DNA of 64,000 nt, taken from assembly GCA_031374935.1 (NCBI GenBank), contig JANMHB010000110.1, positions 1 through 64,000 on the forward strand, in the 5' to 3' direction. Of this stretch, positions 56,567 through 64,000 are shown in pieces; the stretch's first letter is position 1, and the number at the start of each line of letters is the position of its first letter. The notes under the pieces are model-generated. The model did no database searches, was not told the DNA's origin, and was given only the letters and a program-made list of their open reading frames with translations. This DNA is from JACMLX01 sp031374935 (GTDB lineage Bacteria; Gemmatimonadota; Gemmatimonadetes; Gemmatimonadales; Gemmatimonadaceae). The position numbers and the translations under genes are program-made.

Positions 56567-57415
56567 CTACACCCGCTTCAGCTGACGCCCGACCGACACC
56601 GCGCTGCCCAGCAGCCCGATGATGCCGCCGATCAGCACGCACAGGACCAGCACGGGCGCCGGAAAGAATTGAAATGCAAACACCGTTGCCGTCAGTGCCG
56701 CGCGCGTGATCCACATCAGCACCACGGCCATTGCGCCGCCGATGAGCCCCTTGAGCACTCCATCGATCAGAAACGGCGCGCGAATGAAGCTGTCGGTGGC
56801 ACCAACCAGCCGCATGATGCCGATCTCGCGCGCCCGTGCCAGCACCGAGGTGCGGATGGTCGAGCCGATGATGATCATGGCGGCGAAGGCAAAGGCGATG
56901 CCGAGCACGATGCCGGCCGCGGTGGCGGCCCGCCGCACACTGTAGAACTTCTGCACCCACTCCTCTCCGTAGCGCACATCGTCGACGAAGGCGTAGCCGT
57001 TCAGCCGCTTCGCCACCACGCGCACGGTTTCCGGATCGCGCATCCCAGGCTTCAGCCGGACTTCCATCGACGCCGGCAGGAACTCGGGTTCGAAGACATC
57101 CTTGAACTCGGTCATCTCCGTGCGCGCCTTCTTCAGCGCGTCCTCGGGCGACACGTAGGTGACGCTGGCCACTTCGGGAAACGCACGCACGTCGCCGACG
57201 GCTGCCGCAACGGCATCGGTCTCGGTGCCCTCGGTCACATAGGCGCGAATCTCGACGCGCTCCTCCAACCGCTCGAGCGCGAGCCGGGTGTTGTACGCAA
57301 CCAGACCGAACAGCCCGACCGCAAACAGCGAGAACGCGACGGTGAACACACTCAGCACACCGAGTCCCGGTGCACGCCTGAAGGCGGTCCAGACTTCCCG
57401 CAGAGCCAGCCGCAT
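56567..57415 (-). CDS. ftsX: FtsX, cell-division ABC permease
   Basis: A 282-residue permease. It has an N-terminal membrane helix (LGVLSVFTVAFSLFAVGLFGLVAYN), a periplasmic loop of about 110 residues ('VEIRAYVTEGTE…VASVTYVSPEDALKKARTEM'), and three C-terminal helices with 'LGIAFAFAAMIIIGSTIRTSVLARAREIGIMRLVGATDSFIRAPFLIDGVLKGLIGG', the MacB/FtsX fold. FtsX does not carry substrate; it transmits FtsE ATP hydrolysis to EnvC. Its start overlaps the ftsE stop (TGATG). Confidence 0.95.
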   Translation of the reverse strand: MRLALREVWTAFRRAPGLGVLSVFTVAFSLFAVGLFGLVAYNTRLALERLEERVEIRAYVTEGTETDAVAAAVGDVRAFPEVASVTYVSPEDALKKARTEMTEFKDVFEPEFLPASMEVRLKPGMRDPETVRVVAKRLNGYAFVDDVRYGEEWVQKFYSVRRAATAAGIVLGIAFAFAAMIIIGSTIRTSVLARAREIGIMRLVGATDSFIRAPFLIDGVLKGLIGGAMAVVLMWITRAALTATVFAFQFFPAPVLVLCVLIGGIIGLLGSAVSVGRQLKRV

Positions 57416-58122
57416 CAGTGCTCCCGCTCAGGCAGGGGAGCTTCGGCCGAATCGTACACCAGCGCGCCCTTGTTGAGCTCGAGCGACCGGAACCCGCTGT
57501 TGCGCACCAGGTCGAGATCGTGCGTTGCCATCATCACCGCGGTGCCGTTGGTATTGATGTCGCGCAGCAACTGAAAGACCGCGCGGCTGGCGCGATCGTC
57601 GAGGTTTCCCGTTGGCTCGTCGGCCAGCAACACGAACGGGTCGTTCACCAGGGCCCGCGCAATCGCAACGCGCTGCTGTTCGCCACCCGAGAGTTCCGAC
57701 GGCATCGCCTGCATCTTGGGGCCAAGCCCGACCCGCTCGAGGACTTTCTGCACCCGTGCAGGAATGGCTTTCGGATGGGTGCCGGTGACTTCGAGTGCGA
57801 AGGCGACGTTCGCCCACGCCGTGCGGTCCTCGAGCAGGCGAAAGTCCTGAAAGACGATGCCGAGTTTGCGGCGCAGTTTCGAAATCTCCGTTCGCTTCGC
57901 ATTGAGCGAACTCACGCCACTGACGCGTACCTCCCCGCCGCTCGGCAACTCGTCCATGTAGCACAGCTTCAGGATGGTGCTCTTGCCGGCACCGCTGGGA
58001 CCGGTGAGAAAGACGAACTCTCCCTTGGCCGCAGCGAAACTGACCTTCTGCAGCCCGCCGCTGCCGCGCAGCCACGACTTGGTGACGCTGGTGAACTTGA
58101 CGATCGTCGGGTTGCTGCTCAC
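57415..58122 (-). CDS. ftsE: FtsE, cell-division ABC ATPase
   Basis: A 235-residue ATPase. Walker A 'GPSGAGKSTILKLCY' (about 41-55), Q-loop 'IVFQDFRLL', signature 'LSGGEQQRVAIARALVNDPFVLLADEPTGNLD' and H-loop 'MATHDLDLV' are present. It forms the FtsEX complex that activates cell-wall amidases at septation. Start (58122) overlaps the stop of the PLP enzyme upstream by 4 bases and its stop overlaps ftsX, so cell division and amino acid metabolism genes share one transcript here. Confidence 0.96.
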   Translation of the reverse strand: MSSNPTIVKFTSVTKSWLRGSGGLQKVSFAAAKGEFVFLTGPSGAGKSTILKLCYMDELPSGGEVRVSGVSSLNAKRTEISKLRRKLGIVFQDFRLLEDRTAWANVAFALEVTGTHPKAIPARVQKVLERVGLGPKMQAMPSELSGGEQQRVAIARALVNDPFVLLADEPTGNLDDRASRAVFQLLRDINTNGTAVMMATHDLDLVRNSGFRSLELNKGALVYDSAEAPLPEREH

Positions 58123-59276
58123 GCCAGTGCCTGGGCAAAGTCGGCGATCAGGTCGCGCACATCCTCGACCCCGACGCTGACCCGCAGGAAACCATCAGGA
58201 ATGCCGAGGGCCGCGCGCGCTGCTGGCGTCATGTGCGCGTGTGAACTGAAGCGCGGTTCGCAGATCAGGGTGTCCACGCCGCCGAGTGATGTGGCGTGGA
58301 GCACGAGCGCGAGCTTCTCGACCATGCGGTCGGCCGCCGGCGCCCCACCCACCAGTTCCAGTGCCAGCATGCCGCCGAAGCCATCCATCGTGGTGGCCGC
58401 GAGTTCGTGATCGGGATGCGAGCGCAGGCCCGGATAGTGCACCGCCGCGAACGCCGGGTGTGCTTCACACCAGGTGGCCAGGGCCATCGCGTTTTCGTTC
58501 GCGCGCTGCACGCGGATCGGCAGCGTCTTCAGCCCGCGCTCGAGCAGCCAGCAGGCAAACGGGTCCGGTGCCTGGCCCCACACCATCATCTTCTGCGTCA
58601 CTTCGTCGATTAACGCCTGCGAGCCGAAGACGGCACCGCCCAGCATGTCGTGATGGCCGTTCAGATACTTGGTCGTCGAGGCGATGACGATGTCGGCGCC
58701 ATGCTCGAGCGGCCGCAGATTCACCGGGCTGGCAAAGGTCGAATCGACCACCAGCGCGATACCCATCTCGCTCGTCAGCGCGCTGATCGGTCGCAGATCG
58801 AGCACACGGCAGGTGGGATTCACCGGCGTCTCGACAAACAGCGCCCGCGTGTTCGGGCGCATCGCCAGCCGGTACCCGCGCGATTCCAGCGGGTCCACGA
58901 ACGTGACCTCGATGCCCATCTTCGGCAGCTCTTCCGTGAACAGCCGGTGCGTGCCACCGTAGATCCAGGCGCTGCTCAGCAGGTGATCACCCGGGCGCAG
59001 CAGCGCCAGCATCGCGCACGATGTCGCGCCCATGCCGCTCGAGAGACAGACGGCGGCTTCGGAGCCTTCGAGTGATGCCAGCCGTTGCTGCGCCAGCACG
59101 ATCGTCGGCGTGTTGGCGTAGCGCGTGTATCGCGGCACCGACGACACACCGCGCGGCTGCTCGAAGTTCACGCCCTGCACCAGCGGCGGTGCGATCGGAC
59201 TCAGGCCGTCGGTCACACGACCGGCGTGGACGGCGCGGGTCGCGAAGTGCATCGGTCGCTCGGAGTCGCCTGTCAT
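58119..59276 (-). CDS. Cys/Met-metabolism PLP-dependent enzyme (cystathionine synthase/lyase family)
   Basis: A 385-residue fold-type I PLP enzyme. The family motifs are 'FATRAVHAGRVTDG', the 'YTRYANPT'-like 'RYTRYANTPTIVLAQQRLASLEG', 'LSSGMGAT', 'FVETPVNPTCRVLDL', and the PLP lysine in 'IASTTKYLNGHHDMLGG'. C-terminal 'SLGGVDTLICEPRFSSHAHM' is typical. It could be cystathionine gamma-synthase, gamma-lyase or methionine gamma-lyase; sequence alone does not decide. It sits between a small unknown gene and ftsE in a tight operon. Confidence 0.9.
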   Translation of the reverse strand: MTGDSERPMHFATRAVHAGRVTDGLSPIAPPLVQGVNFEQPRGVSSVPRYTRYANTPTIVLAQQRLASLEGSEAAVCLSSGMGATSCAMLALLRPGDHLLSSAWIYGGTHRLFTEELPKMGIEVTFVDPLESRGYRLAMRPNTRALFVETPVNPTCRVLDLRPISALTSEMGIALVVDSTFASPVNLRPLEHGADIVIASTTKYLNGHHDMLGGAVFGSQALIDEVTQKMMVWGQAPDPFACWLLERGLKTLPIRVQRANENAMALATWCEAHPAFAAVHYPGLRSHPDHELAATTMDGFGGMLALELVGGAPAADRMVEKLALVLHATSLGGVDTLICEPRFSSHAHMTPAARAALGIPDGFLRVSVGVEDVRDLIADFAQALA

Positions 59277-59283
59277 CGTGTCA

Positions 59284-59607
59284 TCACCCCAGCAATTCGG
59301 TACGGGCGGGCGACGGCCCGCGATCCATGTCGGGCTTCACCAGCTTGATCACATCGCTGACCATCACGCCGGCAATGTCGCGCACCACCACGCCACCCCG
59401 CGGCACCGCATCATCCACGATCACCGGCGCCAGTTCCTTGCGCCGCGGCCCGTGAATGAAGACCAGTTCGCCATCGGCCAGCATCCGGAGTGACGCTTCC
59501 TCCCGATTGAGGCTGATCGCCGGCCCGCGCTCCGCGTCACCGCGTCGGCTGCCGACGAAGCCCACCACCTGCAGCGGAGGATTGTAGAGATCAGTCTGGC
59601 GTCGCAT
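59284..59607 (-). CDS. Small protein of unknown function, ADC-like fold suspected
   Basis: A 107-residue protein. The segment 'ISLNREEASLRMLADGELVFIHGPRRKELAPVIVDDAVPRGGVVVRDI' resembles the C-terminal double-psi beta-barrel of molybdopterin-dependent enzymes in its 'DARxLxIADGDxV…RGxxxAPVxVxDAVPxGVVxLP' pattern, but there is no other molybdenum-enzyme domain in the gene and none nearby. I therefore regard it as a stand-alone barrel of unknown role. It starts 12 bases after the STAS-like gene and ends 7 bases before the PLP enzyme. Confidence 0.6.
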   Translation of the reverse strand: MRRQTDLYNPPLQVVGFVGSRRGDAERGPAISLNREEASLRMLADGELVFIHGPRRKELAPVIVDDAVPRGGVVVRDIAGVMVSDVIKLVKPDMDRGPSPARTELLG

Positions 59608-59619
59608 GGCGGGCGTGGC

Positions 59620-60195
59620 TCAGTGGTGCTGCAGCGGGTGAAAGCCCGCCGCTGTCTGAATCACCAGTCGCCGGCGGGCCAGCGCGACCAGTCGATCATG
59701 CAGGTCCATGCGCGCCTCGGCAGCGAACGAGGCAATCGCGTCCACGTCACCGCCGCCAGAGGCCACCACCAGCTGCCAGGTCGAGTGCTCGTCCGGCTCG
59801 ACCATGCCGATTAGTTGCATCGAGCCATCCGGGCCTTCGGCAACCAGCGCCAGCCCATGCCGTTCGAGCACCGGCTCCAGCGCCTCGAGGTGCGCCTCGG
59901 CCAGGCCACGGAACATGAAATAGCTCGGCGTTGGCAGCGCCGGCGCGTGCGCCGGCAACCCGGCGCCGAAGCGCAGCAGCAGTTGGGCGACGATCTCATC
60001 GGCGCAGCTGAAGTCGAGGACGCCGACGTGAGTGAAGTCGAGCACGGCCAGGCGCTGGCCGGGCATGTCACGCAGCATCGTTTCCAGCTGACTTCGCACG
60101 GCGCGCCCGGTGGCCCGGGTCACGAGGTTCGAATACAGGTCACACTCCGCGCGGGCGAGCGCCTTCCGGAGATCGAGCGGCATCAGCTGCAGCAT
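59620..60195 (-). CDS. STAS-like/DUF4325-type protein
   Basis: A 191-residue protein containing 'GQRLAVLDFTHVGVLDFSCADEIVAQLLLRFG' (about 44-75), a beta-alpha unit like STAS domains of anti-anti-sigma factors and of DUF4325 partners. The serine in 'DFSCADE' occupies the position of the phosphorylated serine in STAS proteins. The C-terminal half (100-191) is less clear. The ATG at 60195 overlaps the stop of a GHKL ATPase gene (TGATG), and GHKL kinase plus STAS partner is the layout of an anti-sigma switch, so a regulatory pair is inferred. Confidence 0.65.
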   Translation of the reverse strand: MLQLMPLDLRKALARAECDLYSNLVTRATGRAVRSQLETMLRDMPGQRLAVLDFTHVGVLDFSCADEIVAQLLLRFGAGLPAHAPALPTPSYFMFRGLAEAHLEALEPVLERHGLALVAEGPDGSMQLIGMVEPDEHSTWQLVVASGGGDVDAIASFAAEARMDLHDRLVALARRRLVIQTAAGFHPLQHH

Positions 60196-61067
60196 CAGGA
60201 TGCGACCGCCTGCGGAATGATGATTTGCATCTGTGCGCCGGGAAATGGTGGCAGGTGCTCGATCAGGGCGAGTTCATCGTCCCACGCGGGAATGATGCCG
60301 ATGCGCGCCGTGCCGCTGCGAATGGTCAGTTTGGCTCCCCACTTGGCCACGTATCGCTTGATACCGGCCAAGCCTTGCCCGCGACCGGGATCGTGAAAAC
60401 GGCTGGTGCCACGTGACAGCGCCGATTCGAGGGCCGCGCCGTCATCCCAGCGATCGGACGACCCGCGCTTCGGCGCCAGCGACTGCCGGAAGCCGATGCC
60501 GCAGTCGGTGACCGCAATCACCACCACGCGCCGCCCCAGCCGCTTCTTCCAGTCGTAGTTCTGCACCGCCACCCACCCCGGGCCATCGGCGTGCTCGATG
60601 ATGTTCTGGCAGCTCTCCGACAACACCACCGAAAACCCGATCGCCCCACTCGGCGGAAAACCGAGGGTTTCCATGATCGCTGCCGAGCGCTCCTGGATGT
60701 GCTGCACGACGTGCTGCACGTCCTCGGTCTTCGCGATCGGCGTGATTTCCAGGAAGTAATTGGAATCGCCGGTGCGCGATCTTGGCACGGGGCGCATCAT
60801 TTCATACAGCTTTTCGGCGTTCCGAAAGAACCCGGAACGGGCCCAGTAGCTGGCAGTATTCGGGTCCTCCGGCGGAATGAACTGCGGCGTATCGGCGCGC
60901 GACTGCGCCAGCGTCAGCAGCCCGATCAGGCCGTACGGACTTGCCCACCGCGTGTGCCGAGCGTCCACCAGCACCTTCGCGTCAGCTGCCAGCGGTGCCA
61001 TCTGCTGGAGCAGGGACTCGAACGTGCCGTCATCAAGTGATGGTGGAACGGTCAGGATCGTGGTCAC
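60195..61067 (-). CDS. GHKL ATPase with N-terminal STAS-like region
   Basis: The GTG at 61067 overlaps the stop of the PfkB gene (GTGA), and translation from it begins TTILTVPPSLDDGTFESLLQQM; the product is 290 residues. The N-terminal half has 'KVLVDARHTRWASPYGLIGLLTLAQSRA', STAS-like. The C-terminal half carries GHKL ATPase motifs: N-box 'LSESCQNIIEHADG', G1 'VTDCGIGFRQS', and G2 'DPGRGQGLAGIKRYV'. These ATPases act as histidine-kinase-like or anti-sigma kinases. It is followed by a separate STAS-like protein, a likely substrate or partner. Signal unknown. Confidence 0.75.
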   Translation of the reverse strand: MTTILTVPPSLDDGTFESLLQQMAPLAADAKVLVDARHTRWASPYGLIGLLTLAQSRADTPQFIPPEDPNTASYWARSGFFRNAEKLYEMMRPVPRSRTGDSNYFLEITPIAKTEDVQHVVQHIQERSAAIMETLGFPPSGAIGFSVVLSESCQNIIEHADGPGWVAVQNYDWKKRLGRRVVVIAVTDCGIGFRQSLAPKRGSSDRWDDGAALESALSRGTSRFHDPGRGQGLAGIKRYVAKWGAKLTIRSGTARIGIIPAWDDELALIEHLPPFPGAQMQIIIPQAVAS

Positions 61068-62050
61068 GACGTGGCAAGCTCTCCGCGGAGGTAATGCGCC
61101 AGCCCCGTGGCACCGCGGTGCCGGACGTTGCGTGCCGCCGCCGTGTGGGCGAGTCGCATGGCGTCCGTGAAGGTAGTGCCTGCAAGCAAATGCGAGAACT
61201 GTGTCGCGCCCCAGACATCGCCGCATCCGGTCGGGTCACCGGGGTCGGTGTCGAGGAGGTCGGCGTCGATCGGCACGAGGGCGGTACTGACCGCGCTGAA
61301 GGCTCCGCTGGACACGGGGGTCGCAATGTCTGACAGCCGTGCGAAGCCGGGCGCCGCGAAGTACACCGCACCTTTCTTCCCGAGGGTGACGCACAGCAGG
61401 TGCACACCGCTGGCCAGCGCCGTTGCCGCCAGCGCCATGGGGTCGTGCGCCATGAGCTGCATCTCGTCTTCGTTCACCTGCAGCACGTCACAACAGCGGC
61501 ACCAGGCCGCCGCATCGGCCAGCGGTTCGGGAATCCGCAGGCCGCTGGCATCGATGCCGAGCATCTTCGAGTGCAGGTCGCAATAGATCGGGCCCTGAAA
61601 ATGCGCCCGCAGCAGCTGCATCGTCTCGAGGTCGAGTTCCCAGCCGGCGATGAAGTTCACATACAACGCGTCGATGTCGGCCAGCAAGGGCCGTAATCCC
61701 ATCCATGACCACGACGGCACGCCACCGGTGAGCACTTCGGTGCGCCGCTCATCGCTGATGTAGCGCAACTCGACCCGATTGTTCGGCTGTGGCACTTCGA
61801 TCAGCGCCGCGTCGGGCGCGGCGCGGCGCAGTGTGCCGATGAACTCCGTGGCCTGCCGATGCAGATCGGCGCCGACCTTGATCAGCGGGACGATCTCCCA
61901 GTCCTCGCTCAGTGCGGCGTCGAGCGCCGAGAGCGCGTAGGTGATGCCACCCCATTCCTGCACCGGCGCCGTGCGGATGTCGCGTCCGTGGATCACATCC
62001 CAGACGAACGTGCCGATCACGCCAAGGCGCCGCTTCCGCGCTGGCGTCAC
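61064..62050 (-). CDS. PfkB-family carbohydrate/nucleoside kinase
   Basis: A 328-residue kinase. PfkB motifs: N-terminal 'GVIGTFVWDVIHG' and 'EWGGITYALSALDAAL', then 'VTLGKKGAVYF' and the catalytic/anion-hole motif 'DPGDPTGCGDVWGATQFSHLL' near the C-terminus (the aspartate of GCGD is the base). The GTG start overlaps the ROK gene stop (GTGA). Substrate unknown; the pairing with a ROK sugar kinase suggests sugar use. The stop overlaps the GHKL ATPase start. Confidence 0.9.
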   Translation of the reverse strand: MTPARKRRLGVIGTFVWDVIHGRDIRTAPVQEWGGITYALSALDAALSEDWEIVPLIKVGADLHRQATEFIGTLRRAAPDAALIEVPQPNNRVELRYISDERRTEVLTGGVPSWSWMGLRPLLADIDALYVNFIAGWELDLETMQLLRAHFQGPIYCDLHSKMLGIDASGLRIPEPLADAAAWCRCCDVLQVNEDEMQLMAHDPMALAATALASGVHLLCVTLGKKGAVYFAAPGFARLSDIATPVSSGAFSAVSTALVPIDADLLDTDPGDPTGCGDVWGATQFSHLLAGTTFTDAMRLAHTAAARNVRHRGATGLAHYLRGELATS

Positions 62051-63048
62051 GAGGTGGCGAAGTTGCTGGTCTGCGCCTTGAACGCAGCGACGGCACCAAC
62101 GACGCCGGCACTTGCGCCGAGCATGCCTGGTACGATCCGGCAGGCGTCCACCGCCGGCGCGAACGCACGACGCCGCACCTCGGCCTTGAGCGGGACGAAC
62201 AGCGCATCGCCGGCGTTCACCACGCCACCGGCCAGCACCATGACTTCAGGATTGAGCACATTGAGCAATGCCCCGATGCCGGCGCCAAGGAATCGTGCCG
62301 TTTCGCGCACCACGTCAATGGCGATCAGATCACCCTCCTTGGCGGCCTTGTACACCAGCTGGGCCGTGATCTTCTGCAGCTGTCCCTCGCACAGCCGCAG
62401 CAGCGCGCCTTCCGTCTCTCCAGCCAGTGCTTCGCGCGCACGCTCGGCGATGGCCGTGGCCGAGGCATAGGCCTCGAGGCAGCCGTAGTTGCCGCAGCCG
62501 CAACGGCGGCCGGTGGAGTCGATCGTCATGTGCCCGATCTCGCCCGCCACATCGGAACTGCCGTGAAAGAGCTTGCCATCGATGATGATCCCGCCGCCGA
62601 TACCAGTGCCGATGGTCACGCCGATGACGTTTCTGGCGCCTTTCGCTGCGCCGGTCCACGCCTCGCCCATGGTCGCGCAGTTCGCATCATTGTCGAGCGT
62701 GGTCCGCAGCTGCGTGCCCGACTGAATGCGGTCACGCAGCGGGTAGTTCTTCCAGCCGAGATTCGGTGCGGTGATGATGATGCCCTTGTGGCGATCGAGT
62801 GGGCCGGGCGCACCGACCCCGATGCCGAGGAAGGCATCGCGGTGGACACCGGTTTCAGCGCTCGTCACCGTGATCACGTCTTCGATCAGCTGGATGATGC
62901 GTTCCGTCACCGCATCCGCGCCTTCCGATGCGCGCGTCGGTGCCGAGCGGAACGCGATCTCGCGGGAGCCGTCTTCGGGCATCGCCCCGACGACGATGTT
63001 GGTGCCGCCAAGATCGACGCCGACGATGTACTTCGAGTGGGCAGGCAT
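62047..63048 (-). CDS. ROK-family sugar kinase (glucokinase-like)
   Basis: The ATG at 63048 (MPAHSKYIVGVDLGGTNIVVG) puts the phosphate-1 motif at the N-terminus; the longer open frame upstream only shadows the glycosyltransferase. The product is 333 residues. It has VGVDLGGTN, the phosphate-2 motif 'GVTIGTGIGGGIIIDGK', catalytic 'DNDANCATMGEAW', and the ROK zinc site 'RRCGCGNYGCLEAYAS'. This is the pattern of bacterial glucokinases and related kinases such as N-acetylmannosamine kinase. Glucose is the most likely substrate, judged by similarity. 38 bases separate it from the glycosyltransferase upstream. Confidence 0.92.
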   Translation of the reverse strand: MPAHSKYIVGVDLGGTNIVVGAMPEDGSREIAFRSAPTRASEGADAVTERIIQLIEDVITVTSAETGVHRDAFLGIGVGAPGPLDRHKGIIITAPNLGWKNYPLRDRIQSGTQLRTTLDNDANCATMGEAWTGAAKGARNVIGVTIGTGIGGGIIIDGKLFHGSSDVAGEIGHMTIDSTGRRCGCGNYGCLEAYASATAIAERAREALAGETEGALLRLCEGQLQKITAQLVYKAAKEGDLIAIDVVRETARFLGAGIGALLNVLNPEVMVLAGGVVNAGDALFVPLKAEVRRRAFAPAVDACRIVPGMLGASAGVVGAVAAFKAQTSNFATS

Positions 63049-63086
63049 AGGCGGCACGGAACGTGGTGGTGGGGCGCAGCCGCTGG

Positions 63087-64000
63087 TCAGCGGCTGAGCA
63101 ACGGGGTCAGCGCGTCGGCCACGGTGCGTACTGGAATCTCGCGCATGCATCGAAAATGACCACGGGGGCAGACCTGCGGGCCGTGGGCGGAGCAGGGCCG
63201 GCACTCGAGCCCTGGCGGATGCTCGAGGATGGCCTGCACCGGTGCCAGCGGCCCGAAACCAAAGGCGGGCAGCGTCGGGCCATAGATGGTGACAGTTGGC
63301 GTCCCCATCGCGCTGGCGAGGTGCTGCGGCAACGAATCGTTGGTGACGAGGCCGGCCGCGCGTCGGATCAGCTCCGCCGAGGCGAGCAACGAGAGCTGGC
63401 CGGTGGCATCGAGCGTGCGATCGGGTGCGGCGGCCGCGATTGCATGTGCAAGGTCCCGATCCTCGGCGCCGCCGACCACCACGATGCCGTACCCGACGGG
63501 CACCGACGCAACCAGACCCGCGAACTCCGGCCATCGCTTGGTGGCCCAGACACTGCCCGGTGCCAGCGCGACGAACGGCGCGCTACCAAACGGGGCCTGT
63601 GCCAACAGTGATGTGACGGCAGCCCGATCGACATCCCGCGGCGCGAGTGATGGGGCCGATGTCGCACGTGCTGCGTCGGCGGCGGCGAGCTGAAAAAGTC
63701 GCGTGGCGTGATGCCAGTCACGACGATAGGGCATGCGCGTGGTGTAGATCGCCGCGCCGTCAGATGAGTCGAAGCCGATGCGTGATGGGATGCGCGCCAG
63801 CCAGGCCAGCGCTGCGCTGCGCCAGGATCCCTGTGCCAGATAGGCCACCGTGTACTGCGAGCGGCGCAGCTCCGCGGCCAGCGATGTGATCCCGCCAAAT
63901 CCACTCTGCGCGCCGCGCTTGTCGTAGCGAATGACGCGACGAACGGCCGGGTGGCCGTCGAGCAGTGCACCACCGGCAGGCGTCGTGACCACATCCACTG
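63087..64000 (-). CDS. Glycosyltransferase family 9 (heptosyltransferase-like), 5' end cut by window
   Basis: The gene runs off the right edge; about 304 residues are visible, and the usual 35-40 N-terminal residues are missing. GT9 motifs: 'LAPGSVWATKRWPEFAGLV' (donor-binding loop), 'VVVGGAEDRDLA', 'LVTNDSLPQHLASAMGTPTVTIYGPTLPAFGFGPL' and a late 'LECRPCSAHGPQVCPRGHFRCMREI' cysteine cluster typical of WaaF/RfaF-type enzymes. It transfers a heptose or similar sugar in lipopolysaccharide core assembly. It is the first visible gene of the run that ends with endonuclease IV. Confidence 0.92.
   Translation of the reverse strand, partial: VDVVTTPAGGALLDGHPAVRRVIRYDKRGAQSGFGGITSLAAELRRSQYTVAYLAQGSWRSAALAWLARIPSRIGFDSSDGAAIYTTRMPYRRDWHHATRLFQLAAADAARATSAPSLAPRDVDRAAVTSLLAQAPFGSAPFVALAPGSVWATKRWPEFAGLVASVPVGYGIVVVGGAEDRDLAHAIAAAAPDRTLDATGQLSLLASAELIRRAAGLVTNDSLPQHLASAMGTPTVTIYGPTLPAFGFGPLAPVQAILEHPPGLECRPCSAHGPQVCPRGHFRCMREIPVRTVADALTPLLSR

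Noticed and set aside
56123..57574. Plus-strand open frame of 483 residues under ftsX and envC
   Set aside because: Shadow of the ftsEX-envC genes; composition is R/H/A/Q-rich with no start signal or domain.

Overview
The window reads as chromosome of a high-GC Gram-negative bacterium, most likely a member of the Gemmatimonadota. That is an inference from the gene mix: a TssA-J type VI secretion cluster, an RCC1-repeat secreted protein, Ig-like/WD40-like secreted proteins, a PEP-CTERM protein, a TonB receptor with a carboxypeptidase-regulatory-like N-terminus, and an ftsEX-envC operon. There is no 16S gene here to confirm it.

Layout. (1) 1-11960, plus strand: the distal half of a type VI secretion system (T6SS), in the order hcp (3' end only), tagJ, tssA, tssE, tssF, tssG, clpV (tssH), vgrG, an unknown protein and PAAR. 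Most junctions are short overlaps (GTGA, ATGA, TGATG), so this is one operon. The membrane complex genes (tssJ/L/M) and sheath genes (tssB/C) are not in the window. (2) 12036-22014, minus strand: a PknB-type Ser/Thr kinase in operon with a secreted Ig-like/beta-propeller protein, a LytS/LytTR two-component pair preceded by a small exported protein, and a large secreted protein with seven RCC1-type repeats. (3) 22316-37918: a 15.6-kb integrated island bounded by 48-bp perfect direct repeats, the right copy lying in an intact tRNA-Asn(GTT). It carries a tyrosine integrase, a probable regulator with an inverted-repeat operator, two tandem AlpA/MerR-like HTH proteins, a prim-pol primase and a DUF3631 ATPase (replication module), a type I restriction-modification system (hsdM-hsdS-hsdR), a multi-pass membrane protein, and a two-gene minus-strand cassette made of a TIR-domain protein and a large unrecognised helical protein. 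There are no capsid or tail genes, so it looks like a satellite-type or integrative island with anti-phage cargo. (4) 38217-53536: housekeeping and envelope genes, namely a PEP-CTERM protein, an SDR oxidoreductase, uvrA, an ABC exporter, a PP2C phosphatase, a lipoprotein, an HD-domain hydrolase, pckA, a TonB receptor with a metal-regulator-like palindrome upstream, a trypsin-like protease and an exported unknown. (5) 54144-64000, minus strand: a very compact run, GT9 glycosyltransferase (cut by the window end), ROK kinase, PfkB kinase, GHKL ATPase, STAS-like protein, small beta-barrel-like protein, Cys/Met-metabolism PLP enzyme, ftsE, ftsX, envC-like M23 peptidase, and endonuclease IV with a histone-H1-like tail.

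The most interesting part is the right half of the island (33.7-37.7 kb). The TIR protein and its 572-residue partner sit beside a type I RM system in visibly less GC-rich DNA, and they are the best candidate for an undescribed defence module. The island ends also repay attention: besides the tRNA half, the island carries a diverged copy of the tRNA's own downstream terminator region. All functional calls come from reading motifs by eye; no database search was run.
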